DNA of 64,000 nucleotides, from the NCBI GenBank assembly GCA_963782555.1, contig CAWAKB010000004.1, positions 1-64,000 on the forward strand, given 5' to 3'. Position numbers and translations under genes: made by a program. This DNA comes from Hyphomicrobium_A sp963782555. GTDB lineage: Bacteria; Pseudomonadota; Alphaproteobacteria; Rhizobiales; Hyphomicrobiaceae. Below are positions 42,629 through 51,889 of this stretch, in pieces; the first letter of the stretch is position 1, and every line of letters begins with the position of its first letter. The notes under the pieces are model-generated. The model was not told the DNA's origin, made no database searches, and worked only from the letters and a program-made list of their open reading frames with translations.

Positions 42629-44339
42629 TCAGCCCCTACTATCGATCACGTTCACGAGCACCTTGCAAATCGGCTTCTTGCCCCAAACCGCGTTGACGGC
42701 GGCGCGCACGGCGCGACGGATCGCCTCGGAAACGAGATCGGGCGCCTTGCGGCCCTTGCCCGGGATGCTCTTCAGCGTCCCCGCCACGGCATCGAGCACC
42801 ACGTCGAGCATCGCCTCCCCGTCGGCCGTCGTGGCCGGCACGCCGTCGAGCACGGCCAGCGGCTCACTCAGCACCTCGCCGCGCCGCGAGAGGCACACGG
42901 TTACGAATACGATGCCGACGGCGGCAAGCTTGCGGCGTGCGCGCACCGGCCCGTCGGCCTCCGGCACCAGCAGCCGCCCGTCGCGAAAGAGCCGTCCTAC
43001 CGGCGCATCGTCGATGACCGCGGGATCCGGCGCGAGCCGAAGCATCTCGCCGTTGAGCACGGGAAGCACGACCTTCACCCCCAGCTCGCGCGCAAGCTCG
43101 CCCTGCGCCTTCAAGTGGCGCGCTTCCCCGTGCATCGGCACGACCACCTGCGGGCGGATCCAGCCGTACATGCGGCGCAGCTCGTCACGGCGCGGATGGC
43201 CGGAGACGTGCACCAACGCGTCGGCGTCGGTCAGCAGATCGCAGCCGATGTGCGACAGGTTGTTCTCGATGCGCCCCACCGCCTTCTCGTTGCCGGGGAT
43301 GGTGCGCGAGGAAAAGATGACGAGGTCGCCCTTTGCGAGCGAGATCTCCGGGTGCTCCTCCTCGGCGATACGCGCAAGTGCCGCGCGCGATTCTCCCTGG
43401 CTGCCGGTGCACAGGAGGACGACCTCGCCGCGCTCCAGATAGCCGAACTGGTCCTGGTCGTGGTGCTTGAAATCCTTGCGGCAGGTAGCCGGTCTCGCGC
43501 GCGACCTCGATCACGCGATGGAGCGCGCGCCCGGCGACGACGAGGTGGCGATTGGCGGCACGGGCGGCCTCCCCCACCGCCTTGATGCGCGCCACGTTCG
43601 AGGAGAACGTGGTGACCGCCACGCGGCCCTTGGCGGCCTTGACGATCTCTGTGAGCGACTTGGCCACGTCGCGCTCCGAAGGCGAGTTTCCCTCACGGAA
43701 GGCGTTGGTGGAGTCGATGACGAGCGCATGCACCCCTTCGTCCCCGAGCCGGGCGAGCCGCTCCTCGTCGAGGGGCTTCCCGATCACCGGGGTGGCGTCG
43801 AGCTTCCAGTCGCCGGTGTGGAACACGGTGCCGAGCGGCGTGCGGAGCGCCAGCGCGCTCATCTCCGGGATCGAGTGTGCGAGCGTGACGAGCTCAACGT
43901 CGAACGGCCCGGCCTTGAAGCGGCCGTCGAGCGGAACAACGGTGATGGGGAGATCGAGGTCGCCGCCATACTCGGCGAGCTTGGCGCGCAGCATCCCTGC
44001 GGTAAACGGCGTGGCATAGATCGGCGCTCGAAGCCGCGGCCACAGCTCGATCACCGCGCCGACGTGGTCCTCGTGTGCGTGCGTTATCACGAGGCCCGCA
44101 AGGTCGTTGCGATTCTCCTCGATGAAGCGCACGTCCGGCAAGATCACGTCGATGCCGGGATCGAACTCGCCTTCCGGAAACGTGATGCCGCAATCGACCA
44201 TCAGCCATTGCCGCCGATCCGCAGGGCCGTAGCCATAGAGATAGGCATTCATGCCGATCTCACCGAGCCCGCCGAGCGCCACGAAGACAAGCTCGTCGCC
44301 GCCCTTACCCCGGCTCCCACCGCGTGCTTCCCGGCTCAT
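42629..44339 (-). pseudogene. rnj: ribonuclease J, frameshifted
   Basis: Two frames together encode RNase J, a beta-CASP metallo-ribonuclease for mRNA decay and rRNA maturation. The first (from 44339) gives the metallo-beta-lactamase domain with the zinc motif THAHEDHVGAVIELW and the start of beta-CASP, and is normal up to ARETGYLP. Near 43478-43484 it derails into arginine and proline-rich noise. The neighbouring frame continues exactly (KDFKHHDQDQFGYLERGEVV) through SSRTIPGNE and the C-terminal domain to 42629. One extra base, or two missing, would explain it, restoring about 569 residues. RNase J is highly conserved, so a sequencing or assembly indel is at least as likely as a real lesion. 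Its start overlaps the birA stop by ATGA. Confidence 0.9.
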
Positions 44340-45133
44340 CGGCTGTCGCCGTCCTTCCGGCTTTCGCTGTCGGCGCGCTCACGCTGGAGCGTCACGTCGC
44401 CATAGGTGAAACGCCGCTGGGCGCCGTCGTCAGTTGCAATCAAGAGGGCCCCATCGTCGTCGAGACCGGCAAAGCGCCCCTCGACGGGACCCTCCGCAGC
44501 CTGCACGGTGAGACGCTCGCCGATGGCGCCCGCGCGTTCGAGCCAGCTCGCGCGGATTGCAGCGAACCCTTCACCTTCGTTCCATGTCTTCAGCCAGGCG
44601 TCCATTGTCTGGGCCAGGAAGCACAACGCCTCGCGCGGCGAAAGGGGCAAGCCGTGCGCCGCCAGAAATGTCGCGTCGGACTCAAGGCCCGGCGGGGCGG
44701 AAGCGAGGTTAAGGCCGACGCCGATTACGGCGATGCGCGCTGCGCCCCGGGCGCTGCTCTCGACCAGGACGCCGCCCGCCTTGCCGGGACCGACCAGGAT
44801 GTCGTTGGGCCATTTGAGACGCAGGTCGGAGCGGAGCTGCCCCGCCCTGCGGATCGCGTCGATCGCCGCCACGCCAGCCACAAGCGAGAGCTGCCCGGCC
44901 CTGGCCGGGGGGCAGCCGGTCTCGATCAGCAGGCTCGCAAAGAGGTTGCCGGGGCTCGAGACCCACGCGCGCCCGGACCGCCCGCGCCCCATCGTCTGCC
45001 GGTCGGCCAGCACCCAAAGCGGTCCGCGCTCGCCGGCAAGCGCCAGGCGCATGGCCTCTGCGTTGGTGGAATCGGCCTCGGGGAGATGGATCAAACGGTG
45101 GGGTACGGGAAGGTCGTCAGTCGAAGCGATCAT
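44336..45133 (-). CDS. birA: biotin--[acetyl-CoA carboxylase] ligase (BirA)
   Basis: Activates biotin to biotinyl-AMP and attaches it to the carboxylase carrier protein. It has 265 residues. The catalytic domain has the biotin loop GRGRSGRAWVSSPGNLFASL near 48-67, then LRLKWPNDILVG and the C-terminal SH3-like domain. The N-terminal DNA-binding domain of E. coli BirA is absent, so it is the monofunctional type. Both ends overlap neighbours by ATGA (nuoN upstream, rnj downstream), so it is translationally coupled to the complex I operon, a conserved rhizobial arrangement. Confidence 0.94.
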   Translation of the reverse strand: MIASTDDLPVPHRLIHLPEADSTNAEAMRLALAGERGPLWVLADRQTMGRGRSGRAWVSSPGNLFASLLIETGCPPARAGQLSLVAGVAAIDAIRRAGQLRSDLRLKWPNDILVGPGKAGGVLVESSARGAARIAVIGVGLNLASAPPGLESDATFLAAHGLPLSPREALCFLAQTMDAWLKTWNEGEGFAAIRASWLERAGAIGERLTVQAAEGPVEGRFAGLDDDGALLIATDDGAQRRFTYGDVTLQRERADSESRKDGDSR

Positions 45134-46590
45134 TGGCCAGGAGGTGCATGCAGCGCGCGCGCCGCGGTAAGGGCTGCATCGACGAGCGGCGCCGGCAGGA
45201 GAACGAACAGCAGCACGAAGAGCCCGGAGATCGTCATGACGAAGCCGGCGCCGCGCTCGACGGGCAGGAAGGGGGCCCGAGCTTCATCGAAGAACATGAT
45301 CTTGACGACCCTCAGGTAATAGTAGGCGGCAATCACGCTCGCCAGGACACCGATAACGGCAAGTGCGTAGAAGTGCGCCTTGATCGCCGCCGAGAACACG
45401 TAAAGCTTGGCGAAGAAGCCCGCAAGGGGCGGAACACCCGCCATCGAGAACAGGATCATTGCCAGCACGAAGGCCATGGGCAGATTGGTCTTCGCAAGCC
45501 CCGACAGCGCATCGATTTCCTCGACGAGCCCGTCCCTGACGCGCATGGAGAGGATGCAGGCGAAGGCCCCGACCGTCATGAAGAGATAGATGGCGAGATA
45601 GACCAGCACCGCCTGCGTGCCCGCCTCGCTGTCGGTGGCAACGCCGATCAACGCGTAGCCCACGTGGCCGATGGAGGAATAGGCCATCAGTCGTTTGATG
45701 TTGGTCTGGCCGATCGCAGCAAAGGCGCCGAGCAGCATGGAGGCGATGCTCAGGAAGACGACGATCTGCTGCCACTGGATGGCGATGCCCGGAAAGGCCG
45801 TGAGCAGCACGCGGATCAGCAGCGCCATGGCGGCAAGCTTCGGGGCGGCGGCAAAAAAGGCGGTGACCGGCGTCGGCGCGCCCTCATAAACGTCGGGCGT
45901 CCACATGTGGAAGGGTACGGCAGCGATCTTGAAGGCAATGCCGACGAGCAGGAACACGAGCCCGATGGTGAGGCCGATCGTCTGCGCCAGCGGCTGGCCG
46001 GTTGCCGCGCCGGCGATCACGGAAAAGTCGATCGAGCCGGTGAAGCCGTAGATCAGCGAGCAGCCATAGAGCAGCATGCCCGACGACAGCGATCCCAGCA
46101 CGAAATATTTGAGGCCGGCCTCGCTGGAGCGAACGGAGTCGCGCCGGATGGCGGCGACGACGTAGAGCGCCAAGCTCTGCAGCTCGATGCTGAGGAAGAG
46201 CGCGATAAGGTCGCCGGCCGACACCATGAGCATCATGCCGAGCACGGCCAAGAGCAGCAGCACGGTGTACTCGTAGCTCAGCAGCGCCAGGCGGGAGAGA
46301 TTGCCGACCGACATGATGAGCACGAGGGCCGAGCCTGCCAGCACCAAGAGCTTCATGAAACGCGCAAAGTCGTCGGCGATGAAGGCGCCATCGAACAGCA
46401 CGGCGCGCTCGGCGGGGGCGACGGCGACGAAACCGGCCGCCAGCAGCAGCACGCCGACGGCGAAAACGTTGGCGGCGACGTCGCGTCCAGGCACCGCGCG
46501 GCCGAAGGCGCCGAGCATCAGCAGCACCATGGCGCCCACGGCGACGATGATCTCGGGCAGGGCCGGTGCAAAGTTGTTCAACACTTGCAT
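45130..46590 (-). CDS. nuoN: NADH-quinone oxidoreductase subunit N (NuoN)
   Basis: Proton-pumping, antiporter-like membrane subunit of complex I. It has 486 residues and about 14 helices. Conserved blocks include GMMLMVSAGDLIALFLSIEL near 116-135 with the pumping glutamate, FKIAAVPFHMWTPDVYEGAP with the broken-helix lysine, and LMAYSSIGHVGY near 300-311. It is the last nuo gene, 19 bp after nuoM, with its stop overlapping the birA start. Confidence 0.95.
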   Translation of the reverse strand: MQVLNNFAPALPEIIVAVGAMVLLMLGAFGRAVPGRDVAANVFAVGVLLLAAGFVAVAPAERAVLFDGAFIADDFARFMKLLVLAGSALVLIMSVGNLSRLALLSYEYTVLLLLAVLGMMLMVSAGDLIALFLSIELQSLALYVVAAIRRDSVRSSEAGLKYFVLGSLSSGMLLYGCSLIYGFTGSIDFSVIAGAATGQPLAQTIGLTIGLVFLLVGIAFKIAAVPFHMWTPDVYEGAPTPVTAFFAAAPKLAAMALLIRVLLTAFPGIAIQWQQIVVFLSIASMLLGAFAAIGQTNIKRLMAYSSIGHVGYALIGVATDSEAGTQAVLVYLAIYLFMTVGAFACILSMRVRDGLVEEIDALSGLAKTNLPMAFVLAMILFSMAGVPPLAGFFAKLYVFSAAIKAHFYALAVIGVLASVIAAYYYLRVVKIMFFDEARAPFLPVERGAGFVMTISGLFVLLFVLLPAPLVDAALTAARALHAPPGQ

Positions 46591-46609
46591 GACGATGCGG
46601 CTCCTGGGC

Positions 46610-48109
46610 TCACGGGGCGACGGCTGCGGGCGGCGGCCGGACGGAGGCCTCGTAGGCGGAAACGAACTTCTTCACGGAGACGGCCGCAACGTCGAACACG
46701 GGCGCGGGATACACGCCGAGCAGGATCGTCAGCACGATCAGCGGGGCCATGATCCCGATCTCGCGGTAGCTCAGATCCTTGATCGTCTTGAGCGCGGGCT
46801 TTACCAGCTCGCCGAAGATGACGCGCCGGTAGACCCACAGCGCATAGACGGCGGACCAGATCACGCCTGAGGTGGCAAACAGCGCCAACCAGGTGTTGAC
46901 CTTGAACGCTGCCAGAAGCGTCAGGAACTCGCCGATGAAGCCCGATGTGCCCGGCAGCCCCACGTTGGCCATGGTGAAGACCATGAAGAACGCCGCGTAG
47001 ATCGGCATGCGGTTCACAAGGCCGCCGAACACCGAAATCTCATGCGTGTGCATGCGGTCATAAAGCACGCCCACGCAGAGGAACAGGCCGGCCGAGACGA
47101 TGCCGTGCGAGACCATCTGGAAGATGGCGCCCTCGACGCCCTGGGTCGAAAACGTGAAGATGCCCATGGTCACGAAGCCCATGTGAGCGACGGACGAATA
47201 GGCAATCAGCTTCTTCAAGTCGGTCTGCGCCAGCGCCACCAGCGAGGTGTAGATGATGGCGAAGATCGAGAGCACGAATATGAAGGGCGCCAGCGCCTCG
47301 CTCGCGAGCGGGAACATCGGCACCGAGAAGCGCAGGAAGCCGTAGCCGCCCATCTTCAGCAGGATCGCCGCCAGGATGACCGAGCCGGCCGTCGGGGCCT
47401 CCACGTGGGCGTCCGGCAACCATGTGTGCACCGGCCACATCGGAAGCTTCACGGCGAAGGAGGCGAAGAAGGCGAACCACAAGTACCACTGCATGTCGGC
47501 GGGGAACTTGGTCGTCATCAGCGTCGGGATGTCGGTGGTGCCCGTGTACCAGTACATCGCCAGGACGGCGAGCAGCATCAACACCGAGCCCAAAAGCGTG
47601 TAGAGGAAGAACTTGAAGGTTGCATAGACGCGGTTGGCCCCGCCCCAGATGCCGATGATGAGGAACATCGGGATGAGGCCGCCCTCGAAGAACACGTAGA
47701 AGAGCACCAGGTCGAGCGCGCAGAAGACGCCGATCATCAACGTCTCGAGCACGAGGAAGGCGATCATGTACTCCTTGACGCGATCCTGGATCACGACCCA
47801 GCTCGAGAGCACGCACAGGGGCAACAGGAACGTCGTCAGCAGGACGAACAGCACCGAGATGCCGTCGACGCCGAGCTTGAACTTGAAGATGTCGAGCCAG
47901 TTGCGGACCTCCACGAACTGGAAGCCCGAGGCCGTCGTATCGAAATGGAACCAGACGATCAGCGAGACGAGGAAGGTGATGGTCGTCGTCCACAGCGCGA
48001 CCCAGCGCGCGTTGTCCTTCGCCTCGGGATTGAGGAAGCCGATGATCACGGCGCCCACCAGCGGCAGGAACATGACGATCGACAGTATGGGAGCGGATGC
48101 GAGGTCCAT
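46610..48109 (-). CDS. nuoM: NADH-quinone oxidoreductase subunit M (NuoM)
   Basis: Antiporter-like proton-pumping subunit, 499 residues. Signatures are FYVFFEGGLIPMFLIIGIWG with the essential glutamate near 140-160, AFFASFAVKLPMWPVHTWLP near 210-229, and LKKLIAYSSVAHMGFVTMGI. The start codon follows directly on the terminal CTAG of a repeat element, which also contributes its AGGA ribosome-binding site. This separates nuoM from nuoL by 163 bp, where other operons have nearly none. Confidence 0.95.
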   Translation of the reverse strand: MDLASAPILSIVMFLPLVGAVIIGFLNPEAKDNARWVALWTTTITFLVSLIVWFHFDTTASGFQFVEVRNWLDIFKFKLGVDGISVLFVLLTTFLLPLCVLSSWVVIQDRVKEYMIAFLVLETLMIGVFCALDLVLFYVFFEGGLIPMFLIIGIWGGANRVYATFKFFLYTLLGSVLMLLAVLAMYWYTGTTDIPTLMTTKFPADMQWYLWFAFFASFAVKLPMWPVHTWLPDAHVEAPTAGSVILAAILLKMGGYGFLRFSVPMFPLASEALAPFIFVLSIFAIIYTSLVALAQTDLKKLIAYSSVAHMGFVTMGIFTFSTQGVEGAIFQMVSHGIVSAGLFLCVGVLYDRMHTHEISVFGGLVNRMPIYAAFFMVFTMANVGLPGTSGFIGEFLTLLAAFKVNTWLALFATSGVIWSAVYALWVYRRVIFGELVKPALKTIKDLSYREIGIMAPLIVLTILLGVYPAPVFDVAAVSVKKFVSAYEASVRPPPAAVAP

Positions 48110-48276
48110 CTAGTGTCCTGATCGCGAAATTCGTCGGCTTGTGCCGCACATGTGGAACGAATTTCGCGATCTGAAGGACACTAGCAGAGTCAATCTGCTA
48201 GTATGATTCAGATCGAGAAGTTCGCTTCTCGACCGAGGCGCAAATGATGGGGCGAACTTCTCGATCATCATACTAG
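48110..48276. repeat. CTAG double-hairpin element between nuoL and nuoM
   Basis: A complete 167-bp copy. Hairpin A (48110-48184) has arms CTAGTGTCCTGATCGCGAAA and a matching right arm ending GAAGGACACTAG. A 13-nt spacer CAGAGTCAATCTG follows, itself a small palindrome. Hairpin B (48198-48276) has CTAGTATGATTCAGATCGAG and ends ATCATACTAG. The right end holds the nuoL stop codon. The left end abuts the nuoM ATG and carries AGGA. The whole intergenic space is the element. Confidence 0.92.
48116..48119 (-). promoter_or_regulatory. Shine-Dalgarno of nuoM supplied by the repeat
   Basis: AGGA on the minus strand lies 6 nt before the nuoM ATG (48107-48109). It is part of the element's terminal GGACACTAG sequence, so ribosome binding for nuoM depends on element DNA. 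The spacing is optimal. Confidence 0.7.
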
Positions 48277-50222
48277 CGCACCCCGCTCATGAACATGAAG
48301 TAGGTCACGAACAGCGCGAGCCCCACCAGCATGGCGAAGGCGTACGTGTAGATGTAGCCCGTCTGCAGGCGCACGGCGCGCCCGGTGATGCGATAGACGC
48401 CGGCGGCCGTCCCGTCGATCAGCCCGTTGATGATGCCGATGTCGCCGACCTTCCACAGAACGTTGGCAATCCAGAACGTGGGCCTAACGAAGATGAAGTC
48501 GTAGAGCTCGTCGAAGTACCACTTGTTCAGGAGGAAGGCGTAGATCGGATAGAAGATGCGCACGGTGATGTTCGGAAGCGACGGCACCAGCTTGTAGTAG
48601 AGGAACGGCAGGAACGTTCCGAACGCCATGGCGGTGAAGGTCGACCAGTGCACCCACTCTGGCAACGCGTGGTGCATCGCGTGGTAGAGCTCGACCTCGG
48701 TCTTCTGGATGATGGCACCCCCCCAGAACGTGTCGGCGCCCTCGCCGATGAAGGTGTGGATGCCGATTGCACCGGCAAACGCCGCACCCAAGCCCAGACC
48801 TAAGAGCGCGAACGTCATGGTCGGCGGGCTCTCGTGCACGTGCGCATAGTCCTCGGCGCTCATGCGCGTCTTGCCGTGGAAGGTCATCAGAATAAGCCGC
48901 CACGTGTAGCAAGCCGTCAGGAAGGCGCCGAGCAGCAGGAACCAGAAGGCGTATTGGCCGGGAGTGCCCGCCGCGTAGGAGGCCTCGATGATGGCATCCT
49001 TGGAGTAGAAGCCGGCAAACCCGCCGATGTGAGGAATGCCGAAGCCCGACAGCGCCAGACCGCCGGCAATCATCATCAGCCAGGTGATGCGCATCTTGGG
49101 CGCCAGTCCGCCCATCTTGCGCATGTCCTGCTCCTCATGCAGCGCGTGCTTGACGGAGCCGGCGCACAGAAACAGCAGCGACTTGAAGAAGGCGTGGCAG
49201 AACAGGTGGAAGATGCCCATGGAGAAGGCGCCGATGCCGCAGGCGGCGAACATGTAGCCGAGCTGCGAGCAGGTCGAGTAGGCGATGACGCGCTTGATGT
49301 CGTTCTGAACCACGGCGATGGTCGCGGCGAAGAAGGCCGTGAACGAGCCGATCAGCGTCACGAAGCTGAGCGCAATGGGAGCAAGGTCGAACAACGGCGA
49401 CAGCCGCGCCACCATGAACACGCCGGCCGTCACCATGGTGGCCGCGTGGATGAGCGCCGAGACCGGCGTCGGGCCCTCCATGGCGTCGGGCAGCCAGGTG
49501 TGGAGCAGGAACTGGGCCGACTTGCCCATGGCGCCCATGAACAACAAGAGGCACAGCGTGGTCAGGATATCGAGCTGGTGGCCGAGGAAATTGAAAGTCT
49601 GCCCCGCAACGCCGGGAGCGGCGGTGAAGATCTGATCGAAGTTGACCGTGCGGAAGACAAAGAAGATGCCGAAGATGCCGAGCGCGAAGCCGAAATCGCC
49701 GACGCGGTTGACGACGAACGCCTTGATCGCCGCCGCATTGGCCGAGGGCTTCTGATACCAGAAGCCGATCAGGAGGTAGGAGAAGAGACCGACGCCCTCC
49801 CAGCCGAAGAACAGCTGCACCAGGTTGTCCGACGTCACCAGCATCAGCATGGCGAAGGTGAAGCCCGACAGGTAGGAAAAGAAGCGCGGGCGCGAGGGGT
49901 CCTCGCTCATGTAGCCCATCGAATAGACGTGCACGAGGCCGGAGACCGTCGTCACCACGACGAACATCACCGCCGTCAGCGTGTCGATCTTGAAGGCCCA
50001 GGCGACGTCGAGCTCTCCCGACGTGATCCAGCGCTCGATCGCAACATGCGCCGTCTCGTGCCCAAAGCCGACGTTCCAGAACACGATCCAGGAGAGCACG
50101 CAGGAGACGAGCAGGAGACCAGTGGTGATCAGCTCGGAGGGCCTTACGCCCAAGGCGCGGCCGAACAGGCCGACGATCAGGCCCCCGAGCCCTGGCAGAA
50201 ACACGATGGCCGAGTAGATCAT
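48273..50222 (-). CDS. nuoL: NADH-quinone oxidoreductase subunit L (NuoL)
   Basis: Largest antiporter-like subunit, 649 residues, with a C-terminal lateral helix that couples the membrane arm. Signatures are FFGWEGVGLFSYLLIGFWYQ (glutamate near 144), AQFLLHTWLPDAMEGPTPVS near 230-249 and DIKRVIAYSTCSQLGYMF near 308-325. The C-terminal part ends MSGVR. The TAG stop is the minus strand of the terminal CTAG of the repeat element, so the natural stop may have been replaced by insertion. nuoK lies 10 bp upstream. Confidence 0.96.
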   Translation of the reverse strand: MIYSAIVFLPGLGGLIVGLFGRALGVRPSELITTGLLLVSCVLSWIVFWNVGFGHETAHVAIERWITSGELDVAWAFKIDTLTAVMFVVVTTVSGLVHVYSMGYMSEDPSRPRFFSYLSGFTFAMLMLVTSDNLVQLFFGWEGVGLFSYLLIGFWYQKPSANAAAIKAFVVNRVGDFGFALGIFGIFFVFRTVNFDQIFTAAPGVAGQTFNFLGHQLDILTTLCLLLFMGAMGKSAQFLLHTWLPDAMEGPTPVSALIHAATMVTAGVFMVARLSPLFDLAPIALSFVTLIGSFTAFFAATIAVVQNDIKRVIAYSTCSQLGYMFAACGIGAFSMGIFHLFCHAFFKSLLFLCAGSVKHALHEEQDMRKMGGLAPKMRITWLMMIAGGLALSGFGIPHIGGFAGFYSKDAIIEASYAAGTPGQYAFWFLLLGAFLTACYTWRLILMTFHGKTRMSAEDYAHVHESPPTMTFALLGLGLGAAFAGAIGIHTFIGEGADTFWGGAIIQKTEVELYHAMHHALPEWVHWSTFTAMAFGTFLPFLYYKLVPSLPNITVRIFYPIYAFLLNKWYFDELYDFIFVRPTFWIANVLWKVGDIGIINGLIDGTAAGVYRITGRAVRLQTGYIYTYAFAMLVGLALFVTYFMFMSGVR

Positions 50223-50232
50223 CGCCGCGCCC

Positions 50233-50541
50233 TCAGCCCTTCATCATGTTGATGTCTTCGACCGCGATCGAGCCGCGGTTGCGGAAGTAGACGACGACGA
50301 TCGCCAGCCCGATCGCCGCCTCCGCCGCAGCCACCGTCAGGTTGAACAGGGTGAACACCTGCCCGACGATGTCGCCGAGGTAGTAGGAGAACGCCACGAA
50401 GTTGATGTTTACCGCGAGCAGCATCAGCTCGATCGACATCAGGATGATGATGACGTTCTTGCGGTTGAGGAAGATGCCGAGCATGCCGAGCGTGAAGAGG
50501 CACGCCGCGACCGTCAGATAGTGCCCGATGCCGATTTCCAT
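50233..50541 (-). CDS. nuoK: NADH-quinone oxidoreductase subunit K (NuoK)
   Basis: Small membrane subunit of complex I, 102 residues with three helices. The two buried glutamates that form part of the proton path are in IILMSIELMLLAVNINFVAF (about 31-50) and LTVAAAEAAIGLAIVV (66-81). It sits between nuoJ (18 bp) and nuoL (10 bp). Confidence 0.95.
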   Translation of the reverse strand: MEIGIGHYLTVAACLFTLGMLGIFLNRKNVIIILMSIELMLLAVNINFVAFSYYLGDIVGQVFTLFNLTVAAAEAAIGLAIVVVYFRNRGSIAVEDINMMKG

Positions 50542-50559
50542 ATGCCCCCTCCGCCTCGC

Positions 50560-51189
50560 CTAGCTCTGCCCGTCGGAAGCGGGAACAATTGCCTCGTCGG
50601 ACGCCACCTTGACGACCTCGACGGCCGTCTTGGGCCGGCGCGCCACCTGGGCGGCGATCGACTGGCGCCGCACGCCGACCTTGTGCTGCAGCGTCAGCAC
50701 GATGGCACCGATCATCGCCACGAGGAGGATGAGACCGGCAACCTGGAAGAAATAGACGTAGCGGGTGTAGAGGACGAGCCCGAGCGCCTGCGTGTTGGAG
50801 ACGTGGGCGGCGGCGGCTGCCGCAGGGTGCGTCACGCTGAGCCCGAAGCCGCGGCCGACGAACAGCAAGATTAGCTCGGCAAGCACGATGCCGCCGACCA
50901 GTAGCCCTACGGGCGCGTTCTTGATGAAGCCGGCCTTGAGCTCGGCGAAGTCGACGTCGAGCATCATGACGACGAAGAGGAAGAGCACGGCGACGGCGCC
51001 CACGTAGACGATGACGAGGATCATCGCCAGGAACTCAGCGCCCAAGAGGATGAAGAGGCCGGCGGCGTTGAAGAAGGCAAGGATCAAATACAACACCGCG
51101 TGCACCGGGTTCCGGGCCACGATCACCATGACCCCGGCGATAACCGAGAGAACAGCAAACAGATAGAAAAACCCCGCCGTCAGAGCCAT
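50560..51189 (-). CDS. nuoJ: NADH-quinone oxidoreductase subunit J (NuoJ)
   Basis: Membrane subunit at the heel of complex I, 209 residues, five helices. Helix 3 is the LGAEFLAMILVIVYVGAVAV region near 49-68, with the pi-bulge helix that moves during catalysis. The last 30 residues (VGVRRQSIAAQVARRPKTAV) are a polar cytoplasmic tail. It is preceded by a 168-bp gap to nuoI, larger than usual inside this operon, in which nothing is recognised. Confidence 0.94.
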   Translation of the reverse strand: MALTAGFFYLFAVLSVIAGVMVIVARNPVHAVLYLILAFFNAAGLFILLGAEFLAMILVIVYVGAVAVLFLFVVMMLDVDFAELKAGFIKNAPVGLLVGGIVLAELILLFVGRGFGLSVTHPAAAAAAHVSNTQALGLVLYTRYVYFFQVAGLILLVAMIGAIVLTLQHKVGVRRQSIAAQVARRPKTAVEVVKVASDEAIVPASDGQS

Positions 51190-51357
51190 CGGTCCAGATC
51201 CAGTGCCCTCTGTCGTCCGCTACAGCGGCACGGCTCCTGGCAGCGCGCCGCTCAGCAAAGCCATCCGCATCACACGGCGATTAAGGTGAGTACCCCATGC
51301 GTCTCGACAATCCAAGCGCCCTTTGACGACGCTCAGTCGCGGTTCGCCGATGAACGT

Positions 51358-51846
51358 TCAACGATACGGAGCGTCGAGCGCGAGATTCTTGGCAATCTCC
51401 CGCTCCCACCGATCGCCGTTGTCGAGCAGTTTCTCCTTGTTGTAGTAGAGCTCCTCGCGCGTCTCGGTCGCGAACTCGAAGTTCGGTCCCTCGACGATGG
51501 CATCCACCGGGCACGCCTCCTGGCATAGCCCGCAGTAGATACACTTCACCATGTCGATGTCGTACTGAGTGGTACGCCGCGTCCCATCGTTGCGCCGCGG
51601 ACCGGCCTCGATGGTGATCGCTTGCGCCGGACAGATCGCCTCGCACAGCTTGCAGGCGATGCAGCGCTCCTCGCCGTTGGGATAGCGGCGCAGCGCGTGC
51701 TCGCCGCGAAAGCGCGGCGACAATGGCCCGCGTTCAAAAGGATAGTTGAGCGTCTTCTTCTTGGAGAAGAAGTATCCCATGCCGAGCCAGAAGGCCGAGA
51801 CGAACTCCCACAGGAAGACCGCCCTGACGGATTGGGCAACGTTCAT
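51358..51846 (-). CDS. nuoI: NADH-quinone oxidoreductase subunit I (NuoI)
   Basis: Peripheral-arm ferredoxin-like subunit carrying clusters N6a and N6b, 162 residues. The two 4Fe-4S motifs are CIACKLCEAICP near 61-72 and CIYCGLCQEACP near 100-111, each followed by the partner cysteine's proline. An N-terminal amphipathic helix lies on the membrane. The start at 51846 (MNVAQSVRAVFLW) is the family start. The longer open frame overlaps nuoH. The gap to nuoH is 43 bp. Confidence 0.95.
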   Translation of the reverse strand: MNVAQSVRAVFLWEFVSAFWLGMGYFFSKKKTLNYPFERGPLSPRFRGEHALRRYPNGEERCIACKLCEAICPAQAITIEAGPRRNDGTRRTTQYDIDMVKCIYCGLCQEACPVDAIVEGPNFEFATETREELYYNKEKLLDNGDRWEREIAKNLALDAPYR

Positions 51847-51889
51847 GTGCGTATCCCTTCGACCATCATCGGGATCTCGAGCCTTGCGC

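Noticed and set aside
48110..48276. Simple Rho-independent terminator between nuoL and nuoM
   Set aside because: Both hairpins lack a following T-run, and termination inside the nuo operon would silence nuoM and nuoN. The same sequence recurs elsewhere.
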